From Paludibacteraceae bacterium (lineage in GTDB: Bacteria > Bacteroidota > Bacteroidia > Bacteroidales > Paludibacteraceae), in contig JAKSNW010000003.1 of assembly GCA_024405895.1 (NCBI GenBank), forward strand, positions 42,326 through 106,325: 64,000 bases of DNA, in the 5' to 3' direction. Each line of letters opens with the position of its first letter. Positions within the stretch are counted from its first letter, which is position 1. Shown piece by piece: positions 1 through 10,264 of this stretch. Position numbers and translations under genes: made by a program. The notes under the pieces are model-generated. The model was not told the origin of the DNA, did no database searches, and saw only the letters and a program-made list of their open reading frames with translations.

Positions 1-59
1 AAAAATAACATTTTCCTTTCAAATAAAGGGGATTTTGGCTGATTATTTTTTCAGTTCTT

Positions 60-1319
60 TTATCGCTCGCTACGCATGGTAAGTTTTACCATTTCTATAC
101 GGTTATTTGTAGCCTGAAGCACCTTGAACTGAAAGTTCTCAACTGTTATTATATCGTTGAGTTTCGGGAATTTTTCGTAGTAATGAAGAATAAGACCAGC
201 CACAGTCATATAATCATCAGATTCTGGGAGATCGAGTTCAAAGCTTTGATTGATGGCATCAATCTCTGCTCTGCCGCTAAAGAGATACTCGTTAGCAGAT
301 GTCTTTTTCATAACAACGTTTACAGTATCGTGTTCGTCTTCAATCTCACCGAAGATTTCTTCCATGATGTCTTCCAGTGTAACAATGCCTGCTGTACCGC
401 CAAATTCATCAACAACGACAGCGATACTTTTCTTCTCTGCCATAAATGTATCCATCAGTTTGCTTGCAGCCATTGTTTCTGGAACAACCGGAAGCACACG
501 GATATGTTCACGCCAATCTGTTGGACGGCGGAAGAGGTCAGACGAATGGAAATAGCCAATGATATTATCAACACTTTCGTTGAAAATCAATATTTTTGAA
601 AAGCCCGTATTGATAAAGGCTTCTTTAAGGTCTTCAATTGTAGTAGTTGCCACGTCTAAGGCAACAATTTCTGTACGGGGGACGATGCAATCGCGAAGTT
701 TTACATTGGAAAAGTCGAGTGCGTTGTGAAATATGCGTACATCATTATCCACCTCATCAGGTGACTTTGCCTGTTCGATGGAGTCGTTCACCAGATAATC
801 CAAATCCACCTTGTTCAGCTGAGTATTCTTATCCGCTTTTTTGATGTGAAACATTCTAAGCAGGAGAGAAGATATCAAGGTAGTAAATTTCGAAAGCGGA
901 TATAATATTATATAAAAGAGTGAAAGAAGTGGCGAGAACACTTTTATCCATTGGTTAGCATTGCCACGGAAAACGGTTTTAGGGATAAACTCGCCAACAA
1001 ACAACACAATGATTGTCGCAGCCAACGTCTGAACAAGTACCACTAACACTGGGTTATACAGAACTTGAGTGAGATAGGGATCCAACAAATCAGCCATCTT
1101 CATACTATAAATAACAAGGACTATATTATTGCCAACTACCATAGTGGTAATAAACTGGTCCTTATGACTATAGAACAAAGCAAGCAAACGAGAGAGCAAA
1201 CCTTTTTTCTGATGGTCAAGTTCGAATCTCAATTTGCTGGATGAAACGAAAGCAATCTCCATGCCCGAGAAAAAGGCAGAGAGAATCAATGCAACGGCTA
1301 TGACAATATAGATATTCAA
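60..1319 (-). CDS. CNNM/CorC-type transmembrane protein with CBS pair (hemolysin family, GldE-like)
   Basis: A 419-residue inner-membrane protein. About residues 1-190 form a CNNM (DUF21) domain with several hydrophobic segments; the early motif SAFFSGMEIAF is typical. A CBS pair follows (about 215-335), containing GGTAGIVTLEDIMEEIFGE, and then a CorC/HlyC domain to the end. Family members are linked to divalent cation (Mg2+/Co2+) handling; the same family is called GldE in gliding Bacteroidetes. The first usable codon is TTG at 1319, in frame with and just after the lptC stop. The first ATG (1262) would cut off the first membrane segment, so I prefer TTG. It is the last gene of an envelope operon. 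The substrate cannot be read from sequence. Confidence 0.88.
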   Translation of the reverse strand: MNIYIVIAVALILSAFFSGMEIAFVSSSKLRFELDHQKKGLLSRLLALFYSHKDQFITTMVVGNNIVLVIYSMKMADLLDPYLTQVLYNPVLVVLVQTLAATIIVLFVGEFIPKTVFRGNANQWIKVFSPLLSLFYIILYPLSKFTTLISSLLLRMFHIKKADKNTQLNKVDLDYLVNDSIEQAKSPDEVDNDVRIFHNALDFSNVKLRDCIVPRTEIVALDVATTTIEDLKEAFINTGFSKILIFNESVDNIIGYFHSSDLFRRPTDWREHIRVLPVVPETMAASKLMDTFMAEKKSIAVVVDEFGGTAGIVTLEDIMEEIFGEIEDEHDTVNVVMKKTSANEYLFSGRAEIDAINQSFELDLPESDDYMTVAGLILHYYEKFPKLNDIITVENFQFKVLQATNNRIEMVKLTMRSER

Positions 1320-1331
1320 GCAGTTTGAAAA

Positions 1332-1928
1332 TTAAATTCCATCCTCATCATCTTGATTGATTGGGATGATGCCCTGAGGCAAAAGTATTCGATAGTTGGT
1401 AAATGTCTGGTTCGATTCGAAACCTTTACCTGTTATCTTAAGGTTTTGACGATAGATTACGATGGTGGAGTCGGAATAAATCCGTTCCATCTGCTGATCC
1501 CAATATAACTCTGGAGTTTCAAAACGTTCGCCTTCAAGGTTGGTACATTTCACATTACCTTTAAGATACCACAGCTTCTTTTCGCTCCAGAATGTTGCCT
1601 GGTCACAGTCAATCTGAGCATCTACATTATAATTTGGATCGAATCGGTCGAAATGCAATCCTTTAGAAAACGACCAATATGGTTCCTGTGCATGTTCGTA
1701 GATTTCCCACAAAGGTGTGGTCAAACGGTAACGTGTAATTCCAGAGTCAGACACCGTGGTCGTAACATCTACAGCCCTTAGGGTTGGAGTTAGTGCACGG
1801 TCTTCAACAGAGTCTGTAAACTCATGCACTTTCTTATGACATGAGTCTAAACAAAAAAGCATAACAACCGCCAACATGACGGTTGCTATACTATTTTTTA
1901 TCAAATTGTTATGGTTGTCTTCTGCCAT
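1332..1928 (-). CDS. lptC: LPS export ABC transporter periplasmic protein LptC
   Basis: 198 residues with one N-terminal hydrophobic segment (about 13-28) ending in LDSC, which could be a lipobox. The periplasmic part has the LptC-like layout: a repeated beta pattern with phrases such as YRLTTPLWEIYEH and WYLKGNVKCTNLEGERFETPELYWD. In the family this protein takes lipopolysaccharide from the LptBFG transporter and passes it to LptA. The gene sits 9 bases after the TPR gene and 12 bases before the CNNM gene, in an operon that also encodes an outer-membrane barrel protein; that fits envelope assembly. The assignment rests on pattern and context. Confidence 0.82.
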   Translation of the reverse strand: MAEDNHNNLIKNSIATVMLAVVMLFCLDSCHKKVHEFTDSVEDRALTPTLRAVDVTTTVSDSGITRYRLTTPLWEIYEHAQEPYWSFSKGLHFDRFDPNYNVDAQIDCDQATFWSEKKLWYLKGNVKCTNLEGERFETPELYWDQQMERIYSDSTIVIYRQNLKITGKGFESNQTFTNYRILLPQGIIPINQDDEDGI

Positions 1929-1937
1929 CGAGGCATA

Positions 1938-3308
1938 TTAGTTTCTCGCACGAACGGTAGTGGTTCTTCCTATCCAACCACCTACGGTATATGAGCCACC
2001 AATCTTCAATTCTGGATGCATGAAGATTTCATCCTTTTTAGGGAAGTTTGCCATATATGAGCCGATGAGTTTGTTGGCTGCATCTGCGCAAGATGGGTCA
2101 ACACTCTTAGCTTTCTGAAGCATATCTACAGCAACCCAGTAACGTGAGCGGTTAAGGATTGGGTCATCAGATACGGTTGCACCTGAGTAGCAGATAGCGA
2201 TGATGATATAAGCTTGACCGTTATTTGGTTCAAATTCAAGAGTTTTTTGAGCGTATTGATAACCGCTGCTATAGCTCTTCATATTGTTTGTGTAAATTTG
2301 AGCAATCTTGAAGTAAGCATCTGCTTTATCTTCTTTGTCGGTTGCCAATTTGGCAGCTTCCTCAAACATCGAAATTGCCTTGCTATAAGCACCATCTTTG
2401 TAGTACATCGCAGCCAAACCATTAGCTGACTCATAAGTTGGAGAGATAGCGTGAGCATATTTTGATGCAGCGAAGAACACGTCAGACTCACTGCAACGAA
2501 GGCGTTTGAAGAAACGGATGACTGTTTTAAGGTAGTCAAGATCAGCTTTATGCTCCTCTACTTTCTCTTTGTAGATTTTCTCAAGACCTTCACAGTCAGC
2601 AGCACCTGATTGTACGAAGAGAGCATCAAGACCTTGACGGAGTGAAGCATACTCTTCTGCTTTAGTATTGGCAGGATCCTTTGAAACAGCATCACAGATG
2701 CGAACGGCTTCCATGTAGTCGTTGATAAATGTCTCAACGTCACCAGTACCTGCTTTATATCTTTTGAAAGAAGTACTTACGAAGTTTTGGAGGAAACTTG
2801 GTTCAGAAGCCAAATCAAGTTTTGAAACACTCTCTTTCAACCAAGCATAAGGGGCATCGGTTTGCTCTGGACGATAAACCAAAGCATAGTGAGCTTTCCA
2901 TGCCATTACAGCAGGAGCTGGAGTTTTGGCATCATTACCAAAGTATTTAACCTGATCGTCATACAGTTTCATCAACTGATCAATCAAAGCCTCTTTCTTG
3001 GCAGCATCTGCTTCCTGTTCTATTTGCCAGCAAAGGATACGTGAGCCATAGGTATAGATAGCCTTTGAGAGTTGTGGGCAATCTCTATAAACCTCTTGCC
3101 AAGGAGCCAAAGCATCAACGTAGTTTTTGTTTTTGGCAGACTCGTAAAAAAGACTCATATTGATGTTGCATTGCTCCATATCAACTTCTTTAACTGTTTC
3201 TACAGGAGCTTCTGTTTTGTCTTTTTTCTTTTTTGCAGCCATTTCAACTGGAGCGGTTCCGAGAACTGCTGCGCAAAGTGCAAATGCGAAAAATCTTTTT
3301 GTAGTCAT
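1938..3308 (-). CDS. TPR-repeat protein, exported
   Basis: 456 residues from the ATG at 3308, chosen because it is followed at once by a signal peptide (MTTKRFFAFALCAAVLG...VEMAA). An ATG 45 bases upstream would add a polar tail before the signal. After a lysine/glutamate-rich linker (KKKKDKTEAP) the protein is helical with degenerate TPRs, the clearest at about residues 305-400 (NGLAAMYYKDGAYSKAISMF, KADAYFKIAQIY, NGQAYIIIAICY). It is probably a periplasmic scaffold. It lies between an outer-membrane barrel gene and lptC, which suggests a partner in surface assembly, but no function is known from sequence. Confidence 0.82.
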   Translation of the reverse strand: MTTKRFFAFALCAAVLGTAPVEMAAKKKKDKTEAPVETVKEVDMEQCNINMSLFYESAKNKNYVDALAPWQEVYRDCPQLSKAIYTYGSRILCWQIEQEADAAKKEALIDQLMKLYDDQVKYFGNDAKTPAPAVMAWKAHYALVYRPEQTDAPYAWLKESVSKLDLASEPSFLQNFVSTSFKRYKAGTGDVETFINDYMEAVRICDAVSKDPANTKAEEYASLRQGLDALFVQSGAADCEGLEKIYKEKVEEHKADLDYLKTVIRFFKRLRCSESDVFFAASKYAHAISPTYESANGLAAMYYKDGAYSKAISMFEEAAKLATDKEDKADAYFKIAQIYTNNMKSYSSGYQYAQKTLEFEPNNGQAYIIIAICYSGATVSDDPILNRSRYWVAVDMLQKAKSVDPSCADAANKLIGSYMANFPKKDEIFMHPELKIGGSYTVGGWIGRTTTVRARN

Positions 3309-3373
3309 ATCTGTGATTATTTTATTATCGTTTGTTATTGGATTTCCAACCAACCGGTAGGTTTAATGCTACA

Positions 3374-4636
3374 CTATTTAATAGTCTGTTTGAAGAACCA
3401 GTTTTCGTTGATTGAAATATTAAGTCCGAACTTGAAGTATTGCTCTTTCATCATGTTGGAAGCCTGTGAGCCAATATGTCCATACTCGAAATTGAAATTG
3501 ACTATAGACTTGATGGTTCTCAAAGGGAAACCAACGCCACAGGTCACACTGATATCATTGGTATTTACACCACGTACATTTATATATGATGACGTATAGT
3601 TTGCACCGAGACGCCACATCATTCTGTCGACATAACGCTGACCTGTAGGATTGTGGATATACTCTGCGCCTACACACACTTTCATTCTATTATGAAGTGA
3701 ATCGGTAGCACCGTAGTATTTAGCCTTGGCAAAATCCTGCCACAGCACATCGGCACCTACAGTCCAACGATTGTTGTGTTTATAGGTGATACCTCCGCCA
3801 TAGGTTGAAGGGAGTTCAAAGGCAGACTCGTTGGTTGTGGAAATGGTATCAGCCGCAATCGAGGTGATATCAAGTGTGTTATGCAATTTCGACTTATACT
3901 CGTAGATAGCACCTATCACCAATTCATCCTCCTTGCCTATTGGCTGATGATACTGGATACCGAAACGGGTATTGAAACTACGTACGTGCATATTACTATT
4001 GTACGAAGCAGGATAGGCTGGAGAACCTTCATTGGAAGTTACATAGAGATATCTATAGTGGTCTACATTACCAAAGAGATAGTAGAAATTCGCACCGATA
4101 GACACGCGCTTCCAAAGGTTGAAAGACAAACCCAAATACACCTGGTTGATACCGCCATTACCCGCAAAATTGCGTTTTTGAAGCATGAAGGCACTGTCGT
4201 TGACAGGGTTGTTTACTTTCAAGGTATCATCGTAGCCGAACGAATAACCTACAAAAGAGTAAGGCAGAATACCAAGACTCATACCAGCAATCTTGCCCAA
4301 TGGGAACTGAATGCCAACATACTCCAAGTTACCCGTGAATGTAGTACGTTGATTAGCACCCGAAGAAAAGTTGGAAAGCAAGCCAGAAACGCCGACATCA
4401 AACAGAAAACTGGTGCTGTCTACACAAGTATATGCAGCAGGGTTGGCAGGGTTGATATTGCCTTTGCTTCTCATACCCAAGCTGATACCGCCCATTGACT
4501 GGCTTCTGCCAAACACACCGTCCTGAAGTTTACCATAACCAAAACGTGTGTATGGAGAGTTGGTATTATTTTGTGCATATATCGCCGTTATTGAAAGTGT
4601 CAGCAACATGCAAACTGCCAAAAGATATTTCTTCAT
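3374..4636 (-). CDS. Outer-membrane beta-barrel protein, function unknown
   Basis: 420 residues beginning with a signal peptide (MKKYLLAVCMLLTLSITAIYAQ). The rest alternates short amphipathic strands and turns and is rich in Tyr, Gly and Asn, as in Bacteroidetes porin-like or FadL/PorV-like barrels; it ends in hydrophobic/aromatic strand sequence (FKFGLNISINENWFFKQTIK). First gene of the run barrel - TPR - lptC - CNNM. I see no TAnnTTTG promoter in the roughly 190 bases before it. The family is not securely named here; a transport or secretion accessory role is inference. Confidence 0.75.
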   Translation of the reverse strand: MKKYLLAVCMLLTLSITAIYAQNNTNSPYTRFGYGKLQDGVFGRSQSMGGISLGMRSKGNINPANPAAYTCVDSTSFLFDVGVSGLLSNFSSGANQRTTFTGNLEYVGIQFPLGKIAGMSLGILPYSFVGYSFGYDDTLKVNNPVNDSAFMLQKRNFAGNGGINQVYLGLSFNLWKRVSIGANFYYLFGNVDHYRYLYVTSNEGSPAYPASYNSNMHVRSFNTRFGIQYHQPIGKEDELVIGAIYEYKSKLHNTLDITSIAADTISTTNESAFELPSTYGGGITYKHNNRWTVGADVLWQDFAKAKYYGATDSLHNRMKVCVGAEYIHNPTGQRYVDRMMWRLGANYTSSYINVRGVNTNDISVTCGVGFPLRTIKSIVNFNFEYGHIGSQASNMMKEQYFKFGLNISINENWFFKQTIK

Positions 4637-4825
4637 TTACTATATTTATAATTGACATCTCAAACTCCACCTTTTTCTACGATGGGTTGGACGTGTTATC
4701 TTCAAAACAAAATCCACAAGCCGTTGGCAACAGACGCTTGGGAATGTGGAAACACCGTGGTGTTCAGCGATTGGTTTCTTTTGTACACTGCCCTCTTTAG
4801 CCCAATCTACACGGAGAGGTAGGAG

Positions 4826-4892
4826 AAAAAACCATTAACTATAACGATTCCAAGTCCATTTTATTGTAACTTGGAATCGTATAGTTGATGGT
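4826..4892 (-). terminator. Intrinsic terminator after the acyl-CoA dehydrogenase gene
   Basis: Arms 4831-4855 and 4869-4892 pair over about 24 bases with one bulge and one mismatch around a 13-base loop. Read on the minus strand the stem is followed by six T (4826-4831). It begins just after the stop codon at 4900 and should end the etfB-etfA-acyl-CoA dehydrogenase transcript before the barrel-protein operon. Confidence 0.85.
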
Positions 4893-4899
4893 ATTATTT

Positions 4900-6606
4900 T
4901 TATGCCTTATAGTTGGCGATTTGTGATTCGTCGAAGTTCATGATGAAGTTGTTGTGTTTCTCAACCTCGCATTCAGCGTAGTTGATGAACACGCGGAGAG
5001 ACTTCTCGAAGAGTTCTGGAGCACGGTTGGTGTCTTGCAACAAGAGGTGACCCATTACAAGATAAGCAGCCATTTCCATCAAGCGACGAGCAACCAAGTC
5101 GTGAAGTTCTGTGTTGTCAGCATCTTTCACACGGTTGGTGCAAGCCTCAAACTTAACAGCCATAGCCTTCAGTCGATCCATGATTGAAGCATATTTCTCA
5201 TCGCAAGCGATAGCCTCAAAGTCGCGGATTGTAGCGAGGTATGAGCCGTTGGTTACGTAGCGGATAGCGGCTACGGTCTGGAGTTGAGTTGTACCCTCGT
5301 AGATAGAGGTGATACGGGCGTCACGATAGATGCGTTGGCAAGCATACTCGAGCATGAAGCCAGAACCGCCGTGAACTTGGATACAGTCGTAGGCATTCTG
5401 GTTGGCGAACTCTGAGTTCATACCTTTTGCCAATGGAGTGAAGCTGTCGGCGAGTTTTGAGAATTTCTTCATCTCAGCGCGCTCCTCTGGAGTGAGTTTG
5501 CGTTCGCGAGAGATATCCTCGAGAGCTTTATAGATATCAACGTAACGAGCTGTCTGATAAAGGAGAGCACGACCTGCATCAAGTTTAGCCTTGATGGTAG
5601 CAATCATATCGTAAACGGCTGGGAAGTTGATGATTTCCTTACCGAATTGTTTACGGTCTTTAGCGTAAGCGAGTGCTTCGTTGTAAGCAGCCTGGCTCAA
5701 GCCAACTGACTGAGCAGCGATACCGAGACGGGCACCGTTCATCAAAGCCATCACATATTTGATCAAGCCGAGACGACGCTCACCACAGAGTTCTGCTTTG
5801 GCGTTTTTGTAAACCAATTCGCAGGTTGGTGAACCGTGGATACCGAGTTTGTTCTCGATACGACGAACATTCACACCACCTTGACGTTTGTCATAGATGA
5901 ACATTGACAAGCCACGGCCGTCTTTTGTGCCTTCCTCAGAACGAGCCAAAACGAGGTGGATGTCGGCGTCACCGTTAGTAATGAAACGTTTTACACCATT
6001 GAGCAACCAGCAGCCTTCCTCTTCGCTGTAAGTAGCCTTGAGCATTACAGACTGGAGGTCAGAGCCAGCGTCTGGTTCGGTCAAGTCCATTGACATGGTC
6101 TCACCGGCACAGATGCGTGGGATGAAGCGAGCGTGCTGATCTTCGTTGCCGAACTCGTAGAGAGTCTCGATACAATCTTGCAAAGACCAGATGTTGCCGA
6201 AGCCAGCGTCAGCGATAGCCACGATTTCAGCACACATGGTGTAAGGCATGATTGGGAAGTTCAAGCCGTTGTATTTACGTGGCATGGTCATACCGTTCAT
6301 GCCGGCGTCAACCATAGCCTTGAGGTTCTCAACGGTGCCAGAAGCGTAGTCTACGCGACCGTCGTGGCAGTGAGGACCTTCTGCATCAACGCCTTCAGCA
6401 TTAGGTGCGATGATATTTGCTGTGATGTCGCCTACAACGTCCAACACTTTATCGTATGAATCGATAGCGTCGGCGTAGTCGATAGGAGCATCAGCGTAGT
6501 TGTCTTTATCTCTGTAATCTCTTTCCTTGAGTTGGCAGATGCGCTCCATCAAGGGGTTGTTGAGATGAAACTTGAGTTCAGGTATTTCAGAATAATAGTT
6601 TGCCAT
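4900..6606 (-). CDS. Acyl-CoA dehydrogenase
   Basis: 568 residues, a flavoenzyme that oxidises acyl-CoA to enoyl-CoA and hands electrons to ETF. Typical motifs are visible: MDLTEPDAGSDLQ (flavin-binding loop), NGVKRFITNGD, RKQFGKEIINFPAVYDM, CIQVHGGSGFMLEY and IYEGTTQLQ, where Glu is the expected catalytic base. It is longer than the usual 380-residue enzymes: there is an N-terminal extension, a charged insert around residues 370-400 (SRERKLTPEERAEMKK) and a C-terminal helical domain of about 110 residues, as in the long AidB/FadE-like branch. Encoded 12 bases after etfA, so electron transfer to that ETF is very likely. The acyl chain is unknown. Confidence 0.93.
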   Translation of the reverse strand: MANYYSEIPELKFHLNNPLMERICQLKERDYRDKDNYADAPIDYADAIDSYDKVLDVVGDITANIIAPNAEGVDAEGPHCHDGRVDYASGTVENLKAMVDAGMNGMTMPRKYNGLNFPIMPYTMCAEIVAIADAGFGNIWSLQDCIETLYEFGNEDQHARFIPRICAGETMSMDLTEPDAGSDLQSVMLKATYSEEEGCWLLNGVKRFITNGDADIHLVLARSEEGTKDGRGLSMFIYDKRQGGVNVRRIENKLGIHGSPTCELVYKNAKAELCGERRLGLIKYVMALMNGARLGIAAQSVGLSQAAYNEALAYAKDRKQFGKEIINFPAVYDMIATIKAKLDAGRALLYQTARYVDIYKALEDISRERKLTPEERAEMKKFSKLADSFTPLAKGMNSEFANQNAYDCIQVHGGSGFMLEYACQRIYRDARITSIYEGTTQLQTVAAIRYVTNGSYLATIRDFEAIACDEKYASIMDRLKAMAVKFEACTNRVKDADNTELHDLVARRLMEMAAYLVMGHLLLQDTNRAPELFEKSLRVFINYAECEVEKHNNFIMNFDESQIANYKA

Positions 6607-6618
6607 TTTCGGAAAGAA

Positions 6619-7638
6619 TTACTTACTGTTTTGTTTATAATATTTAATCATCTTAGGGATAACCTCTTCAACAGTGCCGTTGATGATGTAGTCGGCGATG
6701 GTGTTGATAGGAGCATTCTCATCGTTGTTGATGCTGATGATGATGCCGCTCTCTTTCATGCCGGCAACGTGTTGGATGGCACCGCTGATACCGCAAGCGA
6801 TATATACTTTTGGGCGAACGGTTACACCGGTTTGACCGATCTGAAGGTCGTGTGGAGCAAAGCCTGCGTCGACAGCAGCACGGCTTGCACCTACCTCACC
6901 GTGAATCTCTTTTGCCAAGTCATAGAGCATGTCAAAGCCTTCTTTGCTGCCCATACCGTAACCACCGGCAATGATGATTGGAGCACCTTTGAGGTTGTTC
7001 TTGGCAGCCTCAACGTGACGTTCCAACACTTTCACTACGTAGTCGGTTTCTGGAACGAATTTGGCAACGTCTTCCATGATGGTCTCGCCTTTGTAGTTTT
7101 CGTCGAGCACTTCCATCTTCATTACGCCGCTGCGAACGGTTGCCATCTGTGGGCGGTTCTCAGGGTTAACGATGGTTGCTACGATGTTACCACCGAAAGC
7201 AGGACGGATTTGGTAGAGGAGGTTGTCAAAGTGTTTGCCACTCTTCTTGTCGTCGTAAGGACCGATTTCCAAAGAGGTGCAGTCGGCAGTCAAACCTGAG
7301 TGCAAAGCAGAAGAAACGCGAGGACCAAGGTCGCGGCCGATAACGGTAGCGCCCATGAGGCAGATCTGTGGTTTCTCTTGTTTGAAGAGGTTGACGAGGA
7401 TAGAGGTGTGAGGTTTTGATGTATATGGGAACAAGCCTTCAGCATCGAAGATATGGAGTTTGTCCACACCGAATTTGAATACTTGTTTACCGATTTCCTT
7501 GATATTGTGACCAGCACAGATAGCTTCAAGCTGAACGCCGAGTTGGTTGGCGAGTTTACGGCCTTTGGTAAGAAGCTCCAAGCTTACTTCGGCAACTTGT
7601 GTGCCTTCTATTTCGCAGTATACAAATACGTTATTCAT
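6619..7638 (-). CDS. etfA: Electron transfer flavoprotein alpha subunit
   Basis: 339 residues. The C-terminal FAD-binding region has the ETF-alpha pattern: AGGYGMGSKEGFDMLYDLA, GEVGASRAAVDAGF, IGQTGVTVRPKVYIACGISGA and IISINNDENAPI. It pairs with EtfB encoded 4 bases upstream and carries electrons from the neighbouring acyl-CoA dehydrogenase. No ETF:quinone oxidoreductase is encoded in this window, so the final acceptor, or a bifurcating role, is open. Confidence 0.96.
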   Translation of the reverse strand: MNNVFVYCEIEGTQVAEVSLELLTKGRKLANQLGVQLEAICAGHNIKEIGKQVFKFGVDKLHIFDAEGLFPYTSKPHTSILVNLFKQEKPQICLMGATVIGRDLGPRVSSALHSGLTADCTSLEIGPYDDKKSGKHFDNLLYQIRPAFGGNIVATIVNPENRPQMATVRSGVMKMEVLDENYKGETIMEDVAKFVPETDYVVKVLERHVEAAKNNLKGAPIIIAGGYGMGSKEGFDMLYDLAKEIHGEVGASRAAVDAGFAPHDLQIGQTGVTVRPKVYIACGISGAIQHVAGMKESGIIISINNDENAPINTIADYIINGTVEEVIPKMIKYYKQNSK

Positions 7639-7642
7639 GGCA

Positions 7643-8512
7643 TTATCCTATTGTATGGTTAGCAAGAAGTTCTTTCATCAAGCCATCGATGTCGCCATCT
7701 GAAGCAGTGAGAGTTTTTGACTCTTTGGCTTGGAAAACGATATTCTCCACATTTTTCACTTTGGTTGGAGAACCAGAGAGACCGCATTGCTGAAGGTCAG
7801 CATTGATGTCGGCAGTGCTCCACTGTGTGAGTGTGAGATAAGGTTTCTTTTGATATTCCTCAGCATAAGGGAGGTTTTCTGGCATTTCCATTGGAGCCAT
7901 AGCACGTTTGTACTTCAAGAGAAGTTTTGCGTTGCGAGGGCGGCAAGGAGCAGCGCTGCCGTTAACGGTGATAACGATTGGAAGTGGACCTTCAACAACC
8001 TCAACACCACCGTCGATGTGACGACGAACAGTTACTTTGCCATCTTTGCAGCTAAGAATTTCTTCTGCATAGGTGATTTGGGTCAAACCAAGTTTTTCAG
8101 CCACCTGAGGACCTACCTGAGCGGTATCGCCATCGATAGCCTGACGGCCGCCGATGATTACATCAGGCATGCCGATTTTTTGTATTGCAGTAGCCAAAGC
8201 ATAAGATGTTGCCAAAGTATCGGCACCGGCAAATGCACGGTCACTGAGAAGATAGCCATTGTCAGCACCACGGAAGAGGCCTTCGCGGATTACGTCCGCA
8301 GCTCTGCCAGGGCCCATGGTCAAAATGCTTACTGTAGAACCAGGGTTTTGGTCTTTAAGACGCAAGGCTTGCTCCAAAGCGTTGAGGTCTTCAGGGTTGA
8401 AGATTGCTGGAAGCGCAGCACGATTCACCGTACCCTCTGGGGTCATGGCGTCTTTGCCCACGTTGCGTGTGTCAGGTACCTGTTTGGCAAGTACCACAAT
8501 TTTTAAACTCAT
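7643..8512 (-). CDS. etfB: Electron transfer flavoprotein beta subunit
   Basis: 289 residues from ATG 8512 (MSLKIVVLAKQVPDTRN), the usual start of EtfB; an upstream in-frame ATG at 8572 would add 20 residues unlike the family. ETF-beta features include ALRLKDQNPGSTVSILTMGP and GGRQAIDGDTAQVGPQVAEKLGL, the AMP/nucleotide-binding loop. First gene of etfB-etfA-acyl-CoA dehydrogenase, with a good promoter about 135 bases upstream. Confidence 0.96.
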   Translation of the reverse strand: MSLKIVVLAKQVPDTRNVGKDAMTPEGTVNRAALPAIFNPEDLNALEQALRLKDQNPGSTVSILTMGPGRAADVIREGLFRGADNGYLLSDRAFAGADTLATSYALATAIQKIGMPDVIIGGRQAIDGDTAQVGPQVAEKLGLTQITYAEEILSCKDGKVTVRRHIDGGVEVVEGPLPIVITVNGSAAPCRPRNAKLLLKYKRAMAPMEMPENLPYAEEYQKKPYLTLTQWSTADINADLQQCGLSGSPTKVKNVENIVFQAKESKTLTASDGDIDGLMKELLANHTIG

Positions 8513-8645
8513 ATTCTGTATGTTAGATATTATACTTATTTGCAGCAATCGATTCAGCAGACATTGTCGCAAGGCGGCAATTCAATCTGACCGAAACTAC
8601 AAGGTAGTTTTGCCCTTCTACATATTTATATAGAAATTTGCGCTG

Positions 8646-8677
8646 CAAAGATAAGCATTTCTTGCGAGAAATACAAA
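8646..8677 (-). promoter_or_regulatory. Promoter of the etfB operon
   Basis: On the minus strand TTTG (8674-8677) is followed after exactly 20 bases by TATCTTTG (8646-8653), a full match to the Bacteroidetes sigma-ABfr consensus. The start of transcription would lie about 130 bases upstream of etfB. Confidence 0.8.
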
Positions 8678-8999
8678 TAATTAGGGTCTTGTTTTGTTGT
8701 TCGGCAAGGAGATTTTTATAGGTTGTCTTTTTTCTGCAAAGATTCGGTTTATACAATTACTGACAGAGATTTTCCAGATGTTATTTTTGTCGAAAAACCA
8801 CACCCTTACAAACGGAAAAACATTTTAAGATGAGAGAATTAGAAGATGGCATTTGGCAGTTGATTTTTGCGCCCGCATTTTACTCGCTCCGAAACACAGA
8901 CTTTCATTTTTCCTTTAGTTCCAGACTCCCCTATTTCGATTTTGCCTTTCCGACTTTTCAAGCACACTATTATATTTCTTCTTCAGCCATTTGGGTAAT
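8678..8999. other. Non-coding stretch between the etfB promoter and the gapA terminator
   Basis: About 320 bases with no convincing coding potential. A short open frame near 8830 on the plus strand has a biased, low-complexity composition and no upstream promoter. No tRNA-like or strong hairpin structure was seen. Confidence 0.5.
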
Positions 9000-9030
9000 A
9001 AAAAAACTCCCACCGGAATCCGGCAGGAGT
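9000..9030 (-). terminator. Intrinsic terminator of gapA
   Basis: Arms 9006-9016 and 9020-9030 form an 11-base stem with two G-T pairs and a 3-base loop. On the minus strand it is followed by a run of T (9000-9006). It lies 37 bases after the gapA stop. Confidence 0.85.
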
Positions 9031-9067
9031 TTGTGTTTTATTGTTTCTAAGAGTCTTGTTCTGAAAC

Positions 9068-10102
<1,035 letters not shown>

Positions 10103-10114
10103 TTAATAGTGCTG

Positions 10115-10144
10115 CAAAGGTAGTCTTTTTTTTCTATTCAGCAA
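10115..10144 (-). promoter_or_regulatory. Promoter of gapA
   Basis: On the minus strand TTG (10142-10144), 19 bases, then TACCTTTG (10115-10122). The start codon is about 50 bases downstream. It faces away from the prsW-like gene. Confidence 0.7.
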
Positions 10145-10201
10145 TGATTGGACACGTTTTTATTTTCTATGCAAAAGGATGTCTATTTCAGACTTTTTAT
10201 C

Positions 10202-10209
10202 TACCTTTG
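10202..10209 (+). promoter_or_regulatory. Probable -7 element of the PrsW-like gene
   Basis: TACCTTTG matches the -7 consensus and lies 56 bases before the chosen ATG. No clear TTTG is seen 19-21 bases upstream, so the promoter is only partly supported. Confidence 0.45.
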
Positions 10210-10264
10210 TACGCTCGAGGTCAAATTGGCCCACAAAGTCACAACTCATTATAGTCAGAACATC

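Noticed and set aside
4637-4830. Open minus-strand frame without a start, possibly a coaX or other gene remnant
   Set aside because: No motif of type III pantothenate kinase is present, no start codon exists, and the upstream terminator cuts it off.
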